Source: Kriegella aquimaris
GTDB lineage: Bacteria; Bacteroidota; Bacteroidia; Flavobacteriales; Flavobacteriaceae
Assembly (NCBI RefSeq): GCF_900103215.1
Contig: NZ_FNGV01000001.1
Coordinates: forward strand, 186,001-250,000
Direction: 5' to 3'
DNA: 64,000 bases
A program made the position numbers and the translations under genes. The notes below the pieces were generated by a model, which did not search any database, was not told where the DNA came from, and was given only the letters and a program-made list of their open reading frames with translations. Shown piece after piece: positions 25,474-33,250 of this stretch; the first letter of the stretch is position 1; every line of letters begins with the position of its first letter.

Positions 25474-26241
25474 TTAATTGAATTTAAAATTTTCGGATAC
25501 CTTTTCAAAAGCAGTCGGTAATTTACCATTACTGATAGTCGCAGCAGGACCTTGACCTTCGGGAACAAAAGTAGTTCCTTTTGCCAATATGAATTTATCA
25601 AATTCGAAACCATCCTCTCGTAAACTGAACATAATTTCATGTTCGCCAGGGGTTTCAATATCGAGATAAATTTTCCAAGGCTCCCCACAATGTACCGCCT
25701 CGGTACGTTGTTTGCTTTCCCAATGCCATTTGTGTTTTCCTTCGCACCATTGCATCCGTTGTCCTGAATCCGGCCAGGTACCATCGAGCCCCACGTGAAT
25801 ACCATTATCTTCACCTCCGGCACTGAAGGCACGCACCCAAACATAATACCTTCCGGGATGTTTAAAGGCTACCTTATAATACAAAATTGCCATTTTACCC
25901 GGCTCGTTGCTGAAATTTTCACCAGGAATCAGTTTGTCATCATGGGTTATACGTGTATCGGGTAAAACTTCCAAATATGCATTGTTGCTACTCTCAAAAA
26001 TATGCGGGGTGTCTTCGTCCCGGCCGACGTTAGGCAGGTTCTCTTTATGTGTTACGTACCATTTACGCTGCTCGTCGTGCGTCTGTTTGTAAAAGTATTC
26101 GGCTTCTACGGATAGAATTCCATCGATTTCTTCGAAAACAATCCGATCCGATAGTGGTGGTTCCTGAGCATTCGTTTCAAATAGGCACAGGGTGAGACCT
26201 AATACTGAAAATAAAAGGGATAAAGCGTACATTCTCTTCAT
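25474..26241 (-). CDS. Secreted protein resembling the GH115 C-terminal/carbohydrate-binding domain
   Basis: The ATG at 26241 starts a proper signal peptide (MKRMYALSLLFSVLGLTLCL). The mature protein has the pattern of a beta-sandwich carbohydrate-binding domain found at the C-terminus of GH115 enzymes: LSVEAEYFYKQ, WYVTHKENLPNVGR, LYYKVAFKHPGRYYVWVRAF, IHVGLDGTWPDSGQRMQW and FEFDKFILAKG. No catalytic domain is attached. It precedes the Kelch gene by 9 bp. A 28-bp inverted repeat at 26266-26293 lies just upstream. Confidence 0.6.
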   Translation of the reverse strand: MKRMYALSLLFSVLGLTLCLFETNAQEPPLSDRIVFEEIDGILSVEAEYFYKQTHDEQRKWYVTHKENLPNVGRDEDTPHIFESSNNAYLEVLPDTRITHDDKLIPGENFSNEPGKMAILYYKVAFKHPGRYYVWVRAFSAGGEDNGIHVGLDGTWPDSGQRMQWCEGKHKWHWESKQRTEAVHCGEPWKIYLDIETPGEHEIMFSLREDGFEFDKFILAKGTTFVPEGQGPAATISNGKLPTAFEKVSENFKFN

Positions 26242-26265
26242 ATAGAAAGGTTTAAGTTTTGTGTT

Positions 26266-26293
26266 TATGACACTAACCCCACGCTGTGTCATA
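26266..26293. promoter_or_regulatory. Inverted repeat TATGACAC-N12-GTGTCATA, candidate operator
   Basis: Perfect 8-bp arms separated by 12 bp, 25 bp upstream of the ATG at 26241. It could be a repressor site for the carbohydrate-binding/Kelch operon or a 5' leader hairpin. No T-run supports a terminator. Confidence 0.4.
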
Positions 26294-26508
26294 TAGTTTA
26301 AATATACTTATTTGTTTGATTTATTTGAAGTCAACTTCCAGTTTTAAATCAAATACACTTCTGTTTCGTTTCTACGAAATTGACAAAATTGTCTTTAAGG
26401 GCAATGGTTCCTGTTATATTGGCAAAGGATATCGTGTTGACTGCTTAGATATAATGCTGCTCCTGCCCGCTTCCCTTTGATAAAGAATTGTTAAACAGAT
26501 AATAAAAA

Positions 26509-26522
26509 AATGAATGTTCATT
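26509..26522. promoter_or_regulatory. TetR-type operator palindrome AATGAATGTTCATT
   Basis: Perfect 6-bp arms with a 2-bp centre, a size and sequence style common for TetR-family operators. It ends 9 bp before the -7 box at 26532-26539 and so covers the -33 region of the TetR operon promoter, consistent with autorepression. Confidence 0.65.
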
Positions 26523-26531
26523 CTTTTTTAA

Positions 26532-26539
26532 TAGCTTTG
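26532..26539 (+). promoter_or_regulatory. -7 promoter element TAGCTTTG of the TetR operon
   Basis: An exact TAnnTTTG match on the plus strand, 57 bp upstream of the TetR ATG. Confidence 0.6.
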
Positions 26540-26596
26540 TCCCAGAATAAGATAAATAACAAAGTTTGACATTGTTCATTTTTAGAAATTGATAGT

Positions 26597-27175
26597 ATGG
26601 CAAAGCTTCAAAAAAGTATTGAAAAAAGGGATGCGCTTATAAGAGCCACTATTAGTTTGGTCAACAATGACGGCTTTCATGCGGCCCCTATGTCGAAGAT
26701 TGCAAAAATGGCAAATGTATCACCCGCGACCATTTACCTCTACTTCGAGAATAAGCAAGATTTGGTTAACAAGACCTATATCGAAGTGAAATCTACCTTT
26801 ACGGCTTATGCTTTCAAAACTTATACCCCCACTCTTTCGGTGACCGAAGGTTTTGAACTTGTGTGGAAACGGATTGCCGATTTTAAACTAAAACGATGCG
26901 AGGAGGCGATGTTTTTGGCACAATGCGATAACACCCCGATGATTGATGAACCGAGCAGACAAGAAGGTATAAAACATTTACAACCACTGCTTGAATTATG
27001 GGAACGCGGAAAGAGTGAAGGTGTCATCAAGCCCATATCCGATTATTTGCTTTACGCCTATGCCATAAATCCTTTATCATTTTTAATGGTCGCCCAACAG
27101 CGAGGAGAGTTCAAAATGGATAAGAAGCATATCGAGGAAGCCTACCAAGCCGCTTGGGATGCAATTAAAGTTTAG
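26597..27175 (+). CDS. TetR-family transcriptional repressor
   Basis: 192 residues. The N-terminal HTH is classic: KRDALIRATISLVNNDGFHA, then MSKIAKMANVSPATIYLYFENKQDLVNKTY. The C-terminal ligand domain matches no named subfamily. It leads an operon with a nitroreductase, CurA-like reductase, iron alcohol dehydrogenase and DJ-1 protein, and its promoter is overlapped by a palindrome. The likely ligand is a reactive carbonyl or quinone, as for YqhD and NemA regulators elsewhere (inference). Confidence 0.9.
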   Translation: MAKLQKSIEKRDALIRATISLVNNDGFHAAPMSKIAKMANVSPATIYLYFENKQDLVNKTYIEVKSTFTAYAFKTYTPTLSVTEGFELVWKRIADFKLKRCEEAMFLAQCDNTPMIDEPSRQEGIKHLQPLLELWERGKSEGVIKPISDYLLYAYAINPLSFLMVAQQRGEFKMDKKHIEEAYQAAWDAIKV

Positions 27176-27220
27176 TACAAAAAAAAGTTAAATACAATAG
27201 TACCAAATAGATAAATAGAT

Positions 27221-27853
27221 ATGGAATTATTAGATAAATTAAATTGGCGTTATGCCGCCAAAGCCATGAACGGCGAAAAAGTAGCTCAAGACAAAGTTAA
27301 TCGCATTATCGAAGCGGCAAGGTTGGCACCTACTTCCAGTGGACTACAACCATTTGAAATTATGGTAATTACCAATCAAGAGGTGAAGGAAAAAATTAAG
27401 CCGGTGGCTTGGAACCAATCAGTCATTACTGATTGTTCGCACCTCCTAGTTTTTGCCGCTTGGGATACCTATACAGCCGAACGTATCAATAAAATGTTCG
27501 ACCTAACGAACGACATTCGCGGCTTTAAAAATGAAGGATGGGAGAACTACAGACAACTATTGTTGGACTCCTATCCACAGCGCGATGCCGAAACGAATTT
27601 TAACCATGCAGCAAAGCAAGCCTACATTGCATTTTCCCAAGCCATTGCCGCCGCCGCTTTTGAAGGTGTTGATGCTACTCCCTTGGAAGGATTCGATCCC
27701 GAAGCAGTCGACGAGATTTTAGGATTGCGTGAAAAAGGATTACGGAGTGCGGTACTGCTTCCCTTAGGATATCGAAAAGAGGAAGAAGACTGGCTGGTAA
27801 ACTTGGTTAAAGTCAGAAAAAGTACGGAAGACCTGGTCACATTAATCGATTAA
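27221..27853 (+). CDS. NAD(P)H-dependent nitroreductase-family flavoprotein
   Basis: 210 residues with NWRYAAKAMNGEKV at the FMN phosphate site, EAARLAPTSSGLQPFEIMVI, KQAYIAFSQAIAAAAFEGVD, ATPLEGFDPEAVDEILG and VLLPLGYRKEEEDW. It is a paralogue of the enzyme at 18122 with the same NfsB/YodC-like domain order. Second gene of the TetR operon, 45 bp after the repressor and 9 bp before the CurA-like gene. Confidence 0.85.
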   Translation: MELLDKLNWRYAAKAMNGEKVAQDKVNRIIEAARLAPTSSGLQPFEIMVITNQEVKEKIKPVAWNQSVITDCSHLLVFAAWDTYTAERINKMFDLTNDIRGFKNEGWENYRQLLLDSYPQRDAETNFNHAAKQAYIAFSQAIAAAAFEGVDATPLEGFDPEAVDEILGLREKGLRSAVLLPLGYRKEEEDWLVNLVKVRKSTEDLVTLID

Positions 27854-27862
27854 ATAAAAGAT

Positions 27863-28861
27863 ATGAATCAGACGATACTATTAAAAAAGAGGCCGATTGG
27901 CAAACCTGCACAAACCGATTTCGAATTTGTAAAAGACGATGCCGACCTTTCGGTTAAGCAAGGAGAATTATTATTGGAGACGCTTTATGTGTCCGTAGAC
28001 CCCTATTTACGGGGTAGAATGAACGATGCCAAGTCTTACGCACCACCCTTTGAATTAAACCAGCCTATTAAATCAGGAATTGTAGCAAAAGTTATTGCAT
28101 CTGAGCACCCTAATTTTAAGGAAGGTGACTATGTTTCGGGAATGTTGGACTGGAAGACCAGACAAATTTCCAATGGAGAAGGTTTGTTTAAAGTAGATAA
28201 AAACAAAGCCCCCCTAAGTGCTTATTTAGGTATTCTAGGAATGACTGGCTTGACCGCATATCTAGGTCTTACGCAAATTGGAAAGCCAAAGTCTGGAGAG
28301 ATTTTAATAGTTTCGGGTGCGGCCGGAGCCGTGGGTAGTGTTGTAGGGCAAATAGGTAAAATTCTAGGTTTAAATGTTATTGGCATTGCGGGTAGCGACG
28401 AAAAGGTGGCTATGTTAACCGATAAATTCGGATTTGATCATGCCATAAATTACAACACCACTACCGATATGAAATCGGCCATTGCCAAAGCTGCACCCAA
28501 CGGCGTAGATATTTATTTTGATAATGTCGGCGGGCCTATTTCTGATGCCGTACTGTTCAATATCAACAAATTCGCCCGAATGATTATTTGCGGGGCTATT
28601 TCAGTGTATAATAATACCGAAATCCCTAAAAGTATTAGCGTACAACCCTTTTTGGTGAAAAATAGCGCCATGATGCAGGGGTTTATTGTAGGTAATTATG
28701 TGGATAAATTTCCTGAAGCCATGAACCATTTGACAACTTGGTTGACTGAAGGGAAACTGACCTATACCGAGACCGTTGTGGAAGGGTTTGAAAACATACC
28801 CCAAGCATTTATCGATTTGTTCGATGGAAAAAATAAGGGGAAAATGATTGTTAAAATTTAG
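27863..28861 (+). CDS. NADP-dependent CurA-like reductase (MDR, leukotriene B4 dehydrogenase branch)
   Basis: 332 residues showing the branch signatures KKRPIGKPAQTDFEFV, LYVSVDPYLRGRMND, LGILGMTGLTAYLGLTQIG, VSGAAGAVGSVVGQIGKILG, FDHAINY and VDIYFDNVGG. Members reduce alpha,beta-unsaturated ketones and aldehydes with NADPH (curcumin reductase, prostaglandin reductase). It lies in the TetR operon of electrophile-reducing enzymes. Confidence 0.9.
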   Translation: MNQTILLKKRPIGKPAQTDFEFVKDDADLSVKQGELLLETLYVSVDPYLRGRMNDAKSYAPPFELNQPIKSGIVAKVIASEHPNFKEGDYVSGMLDWKTRQISNGEGLFKVDKNKAPLSAYLGILGMTGLTAYLGLTQIGKPKSGEILIVSGAAGAVGSVVGQIGKILGLNVIGIAGSDEKVAMLTDKFGFDHAINYNTTTDMKSAIAKAAPNGVDIYFDNVGGPISDAVLFNINKFARMIICGAISVYNNTEIPKSISVQPFLVKNSAMMQGFIVGNYVDKFPEAMNHLTTWLTEGKLTYTETVVEGFENIPQAFIDLFDGKNKGKMIVKI

Positions 28862-28901
28862 ATACAATCGCATTAAGTACTAACATTTAAAATAAACGAT
28901 A

Positions 28902-30062
28902 ATGAACAATTTTGAATATAAAAATCCTACCAAAATCATATTTGGGAAAAATACGATAGAGAAATTAGCTTCTGAAATTCCAAGTGATGCTAAAGTATTA
29001 CTGCTTTATGGTGGCGGAAGTATCAAGAAAAATGGTATTTACGATCAAGTAAAAACTGCTTTGGGCAAAGTAGCCTTAATAGAGTTTGGAGGAATTCCTG
29101 CAAACCCCGAATATGAGGTACTTCTCGAAGCTTTAAAAGTAATAAAAGAACAAAATATCACTTATTTATTGGCCGTTGGGGGTGGTTCGGTTATCGACGG
29201 AACCAAATTTTTGTCCGCTGCCGCCCTTTACGAAGGTGATACTCCATGGAATATTCTTAAAAATGGTATACGTCCCGAAAAGGGAATGCCTTTCGGTACG
29301 GTACTTACGTTGCCGGCAACAGGCTCCGAAATGAATTCGGGCTCAGTAATCACTAGGAAAGAAACCAAGGAAAAACTAGCTATGGGCGGACCCGGTTTAT
29401 TTCCCGTATTTTCAATTTTAGATCCACAGGTAATTACATCGATTCCTGAACGTCAATTGGCGAATGGTATTACCGATGCTTTTACACATGTATTGGAGCA
29501 ATATATGACCTACCCCGCAGGTGGACTATTGCAAGACCGTTTTGCCGAAAGTATTTTACAGACGCTAATCGAAGTAGCGCCCAGAGTTTTGAAAGATCCG
29601 ACGGATTATGAAGCTGCCGCTAACTTTATGTGGAGTTGCACCATGGCCCTTAATGGATTGATACAACAAGGTGTTCCCGGCGATTGGGCCGTGCATATGA
29701 TGGGCCACGAACTAACAGCCTTATTTGGAATCGACCATGCGAGAACTTTGGCTGTAATCGCACCAAGCCACTACAAGTATAATTTTGAGGCCAAAAAAGA
29801 GAAGTTGGCTCAATATGCCGAGCGTGTCTGGAACGTAACCGAAGGAAGCATTGATGATAAAGCGTATGCCGCAATTGAAAAAACAGAGGCTTTTTTCAAA
29901 GGTTTGGGCATCGATACCAAACTATCGGATTATACTTCGGAATATGAAGGAACTGCCGAAAAGATCGGACAACGATTTACCGAGCGTGGCTGGAAAGGTC
30001 TTGGTGAACACAAAAATTTGACTCCTGACGATGCAGAGAAGATTGTAAAAATGGCTTACTAG
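28902..30062 (+). CDS. Iron-containing alcohol dehydrogenase (YqhD/BDH-like)
   Basis: 386 residues, the usual length. Visible motifs: FEYKNPTKIIFGKNTI at the N-terminus, LLYGGGSIKKNGIYDQV, AVGGGSVIDGTKFLSAA (nucleotide site), TLPATGSEMNSGSVI, and metal ligands in GITDAFTHVLEQYMTY and HMMGHELTALFGIDHARTLA. YqhD-type enzymes reduce short-chain and lipid-peroxidation aldehydes with NADPH. Fourth gene of the TetR operon. Confidence 0.9.
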   Translation: MNNFEYKNPTKIIFGKNTIEKLASEIPSDAKVLLLYGGGSIKKNGIYDQVKTALGKVALIEFGGIPANPEYEVLLEALKVIKEQNITYLLAVGGGSVIDGTKFLSAAALYEGDTPWNILKNGIRPEKGMPFGTVLTLPATGSEMNSGSVITRKETKEKLAMGGPGLFPVFSILDPQVITSIPERQLANGITDAFTHVLEQYMTYPAGGLLQDRFAESILQTLIEVAPRVLKDPTDYEAAANFMWSCTMALNGLIQQGVPGDWAVHMMGHELTALFGIDHARTLAVIAPSHYKYNFEAKKEKLAQYAERVWNVTEGSIDDKAYAAIEKTEAFFKGLGIDTKLSDYTSEYEGTAEKIGQRFTERGWKGLGEHKNLTPDDAEKIVKMAY

Positions 30063-30088
30063 AATTAGAAATTTTTAAAATAAAAAAG

Positions 30089-30766
30089 ATGAAAATATTA
30101 TTTGTTTTAACCTCTCATGATAAACTGGGAGACACTGGAAAGAAAACAGGATTTTGGATTGAAGAATTCGCCAATCCCTATTATACCTTATTGGATAAAG
30201 GAGCTGATATTACATTAGCCACCCCTCAAGGAGGTGTTGCACCTATTGACCCGAGCAGCGATACTCCCGATGCCAGTACAAAAGATACCGAGCGTTTCAA
30301 AGAAGATGCGATTGCCCAAGAGAAAATCAAGAACACCAAGGTTTTGGCCGAAATAAATCCAAATGATTATGATGCGGTATTCTATCCTGGTGGTCACGGA
30401 CCTTTATGGGATTTGGCAACTGATAAAAATTCAATTATCCTAATTGAGACCTTTAACAAACAACATAAACCTATTGCTTTTGTTTGTCACGCTCCTGCAG
30501 CCTTAAAAGGCGTTAAAGATGAAAATGGCTCACCTTTGGTAAAAGGCAAAAAAGTAACCGGTTTCACGAATAGTGAGGAAGCTGCGGTACAGTTAACCAA
30601 TGTAGTTCCATTTTTAGTTGAAGACATGTTAAAAGAAAATGGAGGAATTTATTCCAAAGGAGATGATTGGGCGGCTTATGCCGTTCAAGAAGGAAATTTG
30701 ATTACGGGCCAGAACCCCGCATCTTCAGAATTGGTTGCCGAAAAACTGTTGGCATTACTTAAATAG
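30089..30766 (+). CDS. DJ-1/PfpI-family protein (Hsp31-like glyoxalase III or protein deglycase candidate)
   Basis: 225 residues with the nucleophile Cys133 in FVCHAPAAL, an acidic partner in GFWIEEFANP (Glu25/26), and YPGGHGPLWDLA. The length and the GVxPIDPSS insertion match the Hsp31/DJ-1 subgroup reported to convert methylglyoxal. It is the last gene of the TetR operon, followed by a strong terminator. A role in aldehyde defence fits the operon (inference). Confidence 0.85.
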   Translation: MKILFVLTSHDKLGDTGKKTGFWIEEFANPYYTLLDKGADITLATPQGGVAPIDPSSDTPDASTKDTERFKEDAIAQEKIKNTKVLAEINPNDYDAVFYPGGHGPLWDLATDKNSIILIETFNKQHKPIAFVCHAPAALKGVKDENGSPLVKGKKVTGFTNSEEAAVQLTNVVPFLVEDMLKENGGIYSKGDDWAAYAVQEGNLITGQNPASSELVAEKLLALLK

Positions 30767-30787
30767 TTACAAGAACCCTGAATAATA

Positions 30788-30824
30788 AATAAAGCAAGTG
30801 TCAAAACACTTGCTTTATTTTTTT
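30788..30824 (+). terminator. Rho-independent terminator of the TetR operon
   Basis: A 13-bp stem (AATAAAGCAAGTG with its complement), a 6-base loop TCAAAA and a run of T. It also separates the operon from the convergent LytTR gene. Confidence 0.9.
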
Positions 30825-30849
30825 AAGCATTTTATGGCATTAAGTGCCA

Positions 30850-31584
30850 CTACATATTCAAAGAGTTCTTGTTTATGAATTCCAAAAACTGTGGTTTATA
30901 TTGTTCGGAAACCGTAATGCGCTGGTTATTGATGATAATTTGACTTCGTTCAACAACTTCTACGTTTTTTAAAGAAACAATAAAAGACCGATGTACCCTC
31001 ATAAAATCAGATGGCGGGAGTTCTTCCTGTAACAATTTAAGACTCATTATGGTCAAAATTGGCTTGGGGTTATCCTTTAACCAAATTTTTATATAATCTT
31101 TCAATCCTTCAAAGTAAAGAACATCCGACAACTTGATGCGCAGTTGTTTGTATTCAGATTTTACAAAAAGAAATTCTTTTTCATCAGAAACAGAGGTCCG
31201 ACTATTTCCTTTCACCAATGTAAACCATTCTAAGGCTTTATTTGACGCAGACAAAAACTCGGCATAATCAAAAGGTTTCAATAAATAATCCAAGGCTTCC
31301 ACTTTAAAACCTTCTAAGGCATATTCGTCAAAAGCGGTGGTGAAAATAACCCGTGTATGTTTCGGCAACATTTTAGAAAACTCAAGACCGGTAAGATCTG
31401 GCATCTGTATATCTAGAAACAGCACATCTACGGTTTCGGTTTTTATAAACTGAAGTGCATCAATAGCACTACTACATTTCTTTTTTAGCTTTAGAAAAGG
31501 CGTTTTCTCCACATAGCTTTCTACCAAATTAAGCGCCATAGGTTCATCGTCTACAATCATACAGGTAAGTTGTATAGCTTCCAT
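30850..31584 (-). CDS. LytTR-family response regulator
   Basis: 244 residues: a receiver domain with DDEP (12-15), phosphoacceptor Asp58 in FLDIQMPDLTG and Lys in YLLKPFDY, then a LytTR DNA-binding domain (FLFVKSEYKQLRIKLSDVLY, DYIKIWL, MRVHRSFIVSL). The natural partner is the LytS-like kinase at 34654-35685, which lies upstream on the same strand but is separated by a three-gene cassette of about 3 kb. It probably controls the efflux operon (inference). Confidence 0.9.
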   Translation of the reverse strand: MEAIQLTCMIVDDEPMALNLVESYVEKTPFLKLKKKCSSAIDALQFIKTETVDVLFLDIQMPDLTGLEFSKMLPKHTRVIFTTAFDEYALEGFKVEALDYLLKPFDYAEFLSASNKALEWFTLVKGNSRTSVSDEKEFLFVKSEYKQLRIKLSDVLYFEGLKDYIKIWLKDNPKPILTIMSLKLLQEELPPSDFMRVHRSFIVSLKNVEVVERSQIIINNQRITVSEQYKPQFLEFINKNSLNM

Positions 31585-31627
31585 TTAAGTTTCAAGTTTT
31601 AGTGGTTAATAAGGGATTTTTCTGTAT

Positions 31628-32635
31628 TTACTCTACGGTGTATCTAACAAGTACCTCATTGTCTAAAATTACATTGGTAGACCATATGAATCGAGCATCT
31701 GCTGCACTATTGTCAAAAACATCTATAAAGTTGGTGTATGCCGGTTTATTATCAACGCCTATTGCAGCATTTGTAAATTCGGTTGCTTTAGGCCATTTAC
31801 TATCATCAAAGTCTGCTGATTGCCAATTTAAAGGTGTTTTCCAATGCAAAGCATAATACGATGTACCATCATTAGAATCTTCAGTATTGCAAGTACCAGT
31901 TAATCTTAAAGTACCTTCTTCAGAAGCACAAGACAAATCTCTTAAAGGTGCTGTATAAAATGTTTGGGCCTTCCAATTAGAGTTTGTAGTGGCAATTATA
32001 TCATCTTTCGAATCTTTAAAAACAGCTACCATGCCACCATCTCCTGGGTGAAATGCTTGTCCTCTATTAGCTTCAGAGCCTAAGCCACTATTTTCTTCCC
32101 AATCTACTAATTTCATGGCTATTGTAAAAGGAGTAGTTACTTTAAACCGAACTATATTAGAATTGAATTGCGTAAAAGGCACATTGTCTTTTCCTACTGG
32201 AATTCCATTGATGTACATTTCAAAATAGTTGTCGGCAAAAACATAGGCCGTAATTATTTCACCATCGGCATCAACTTCTATAATATCTGTTCCATCTAAA
32301 GCTGCTAATGCTTCATCTGCAGATGTATATTCTATTTTTGTGCAAGGATTAAACAAATCCGATGCAAAAGGAAAGCTATCATCGGTAAAATTAACTTCAG
32401 CAGGAACAGTCCACTGACTACCATCTTTTGCTGTAGATATTCCCATTGGAGCTTCTCTACCTCTATCGCATTCAAAAATATTTTGAGTTACCATTGTTGC
32501 GGGTCCTTGAGATACAGAAGCCGTACCATTGTATACTTCTGAATTTTCAGCCGTGGTTTTTTTACCGTTTTTACAAGCTATCATAGTAAAAGAGGCGAAT
32601 AGAAAAAATAATATAGCGTTTTTTAAATGTGTCAT
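31628..32635 (-). CDS. Lipoprotein of unknown function
   Basis: 335 residues with lipobox MIAC (Cys21). No family is recognised with confidence. The middle portion (AYVFADNYFEMYINGIPVG, IVRFKVTTPFTIAMKLVDWE, WKAQTFYTAPLRDLSC) resembles galactose-binding-like beta-sandwich domains of exported proteins, and the end reads RFIWSTNVILDNEVLVRYTVE. It follows the broken PEBP gene by 17 bp in an AT-rich cassette with the YHYH gene. It precedes the LytTR gene by 43 bp. Confidence 0.7.
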   Translation of the reverse strand: MTHLKNAILFFLFASFTMIACKNGKKTTAENSEVYNGTASVSQGPATMVTQNIFECDRGREAPMGISTAKDGSQWTVPAEVNFTDDSFPFASDLFNPCTKIEYTSADEALAALDGTDIIEVDADGEIITAYVFADNYFEMYINGIPVGKDNVPFTQFNSNIVRFKVTTPFTIAMKLVDWEENSGLGSEANRGQAFHPGDGGMVAVFKDSKDDIIATTNSNWKAQTFYTAPLRDLSCASEEGTLRLTGTCNTEDSNDGTSYYALHWKTPLNWQSADFDDSKWPKATEFTNAAIGVDNKPAYTNFIDVFDNSAADARFIWSTNVILDNEVLVRYTVE

Positions 32636-32652
32636 TTATGATTGTTTTTTAT

Positions 32653-33250
32653 TTAATTAGAATCTACAAATGTTAAAGTAGTTCTGTCAATAATTTCAAC
32701 AGTTGTCAATGCATCCATAAACACATTATAATTTACATCTAAACTATGTTTATTAGGCAAAGTAGTAGATGTTTCTGATAAGGCATAAAGTGCTATGGTG
32801 TATTCATGTTTACCTTTTCCGCGAGAACAAGGTGATGTGTATGATATGGCTGCACCATCTTTATTAGCCCCCATAAACCAATTACCTTTAGATGCCACTT
32901 TATATGGTATTCCCGTGGTTTCGGAATCAATACCCCAAAATAACAAGTATGAATTGATTTCAGTCATGTCATCTTTCTTCGGATAATGATACATAACAAT
33001 AGCTAAAGATTTAGTGCCATCAGGTACATTTTGCCATTAAAGCGGTATGGAGTTTTCAATATCATTTACCTTCTCTTCACTTGTAAGCATTCAGTAAAAC
33101 CCCATTCTCTATCGCGATGCTTGTTAGTTTAAAATTTGAATGGATTGTTTTAAAATCATCATGATTCACATTTGTACTCGCTTTGTTACTGTTTTTACAA
33201 GACACTCAACAAATTAAAACACTGGCTACTAAAAATTTTAAATAGCTCAT
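32653..33250 (-). pseudogene. Broken PEBP (YbhB/YbcL, Raf-kinase-inhibitor-like) lipoprotein gene
   Basis: The 3' part is intact and reads WQNVPDGTKSLAIVMYHYP ... YTSPCSRGKGKHEYTIALYA, the PEBP signature. Upstream, the frame continues to an ATG at 33248-33250 whose ATGA overlaps the stop of the YHYH gene, but three lesions interrupt it: TGA at 33206-33208 inside the signal peptide (LIC-stop-VSCKN), a frameshift near 33079-33080 where a Cys codon is expected (NAYK/EEKVND), and TAA at 33037-33039 (SIPL-stop-WQNV, probably from TCA). A downstream ATG at 32994 could only make a fragment lacking the N-terminal strands. Confidence 0.9.

Noticed and set aside
26286-26480. A 64-codon plus-strand ORF upstream of TetR
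   Set aside because: Low-complexity residues, no homology motif, and it overlaps the inverted repeat.
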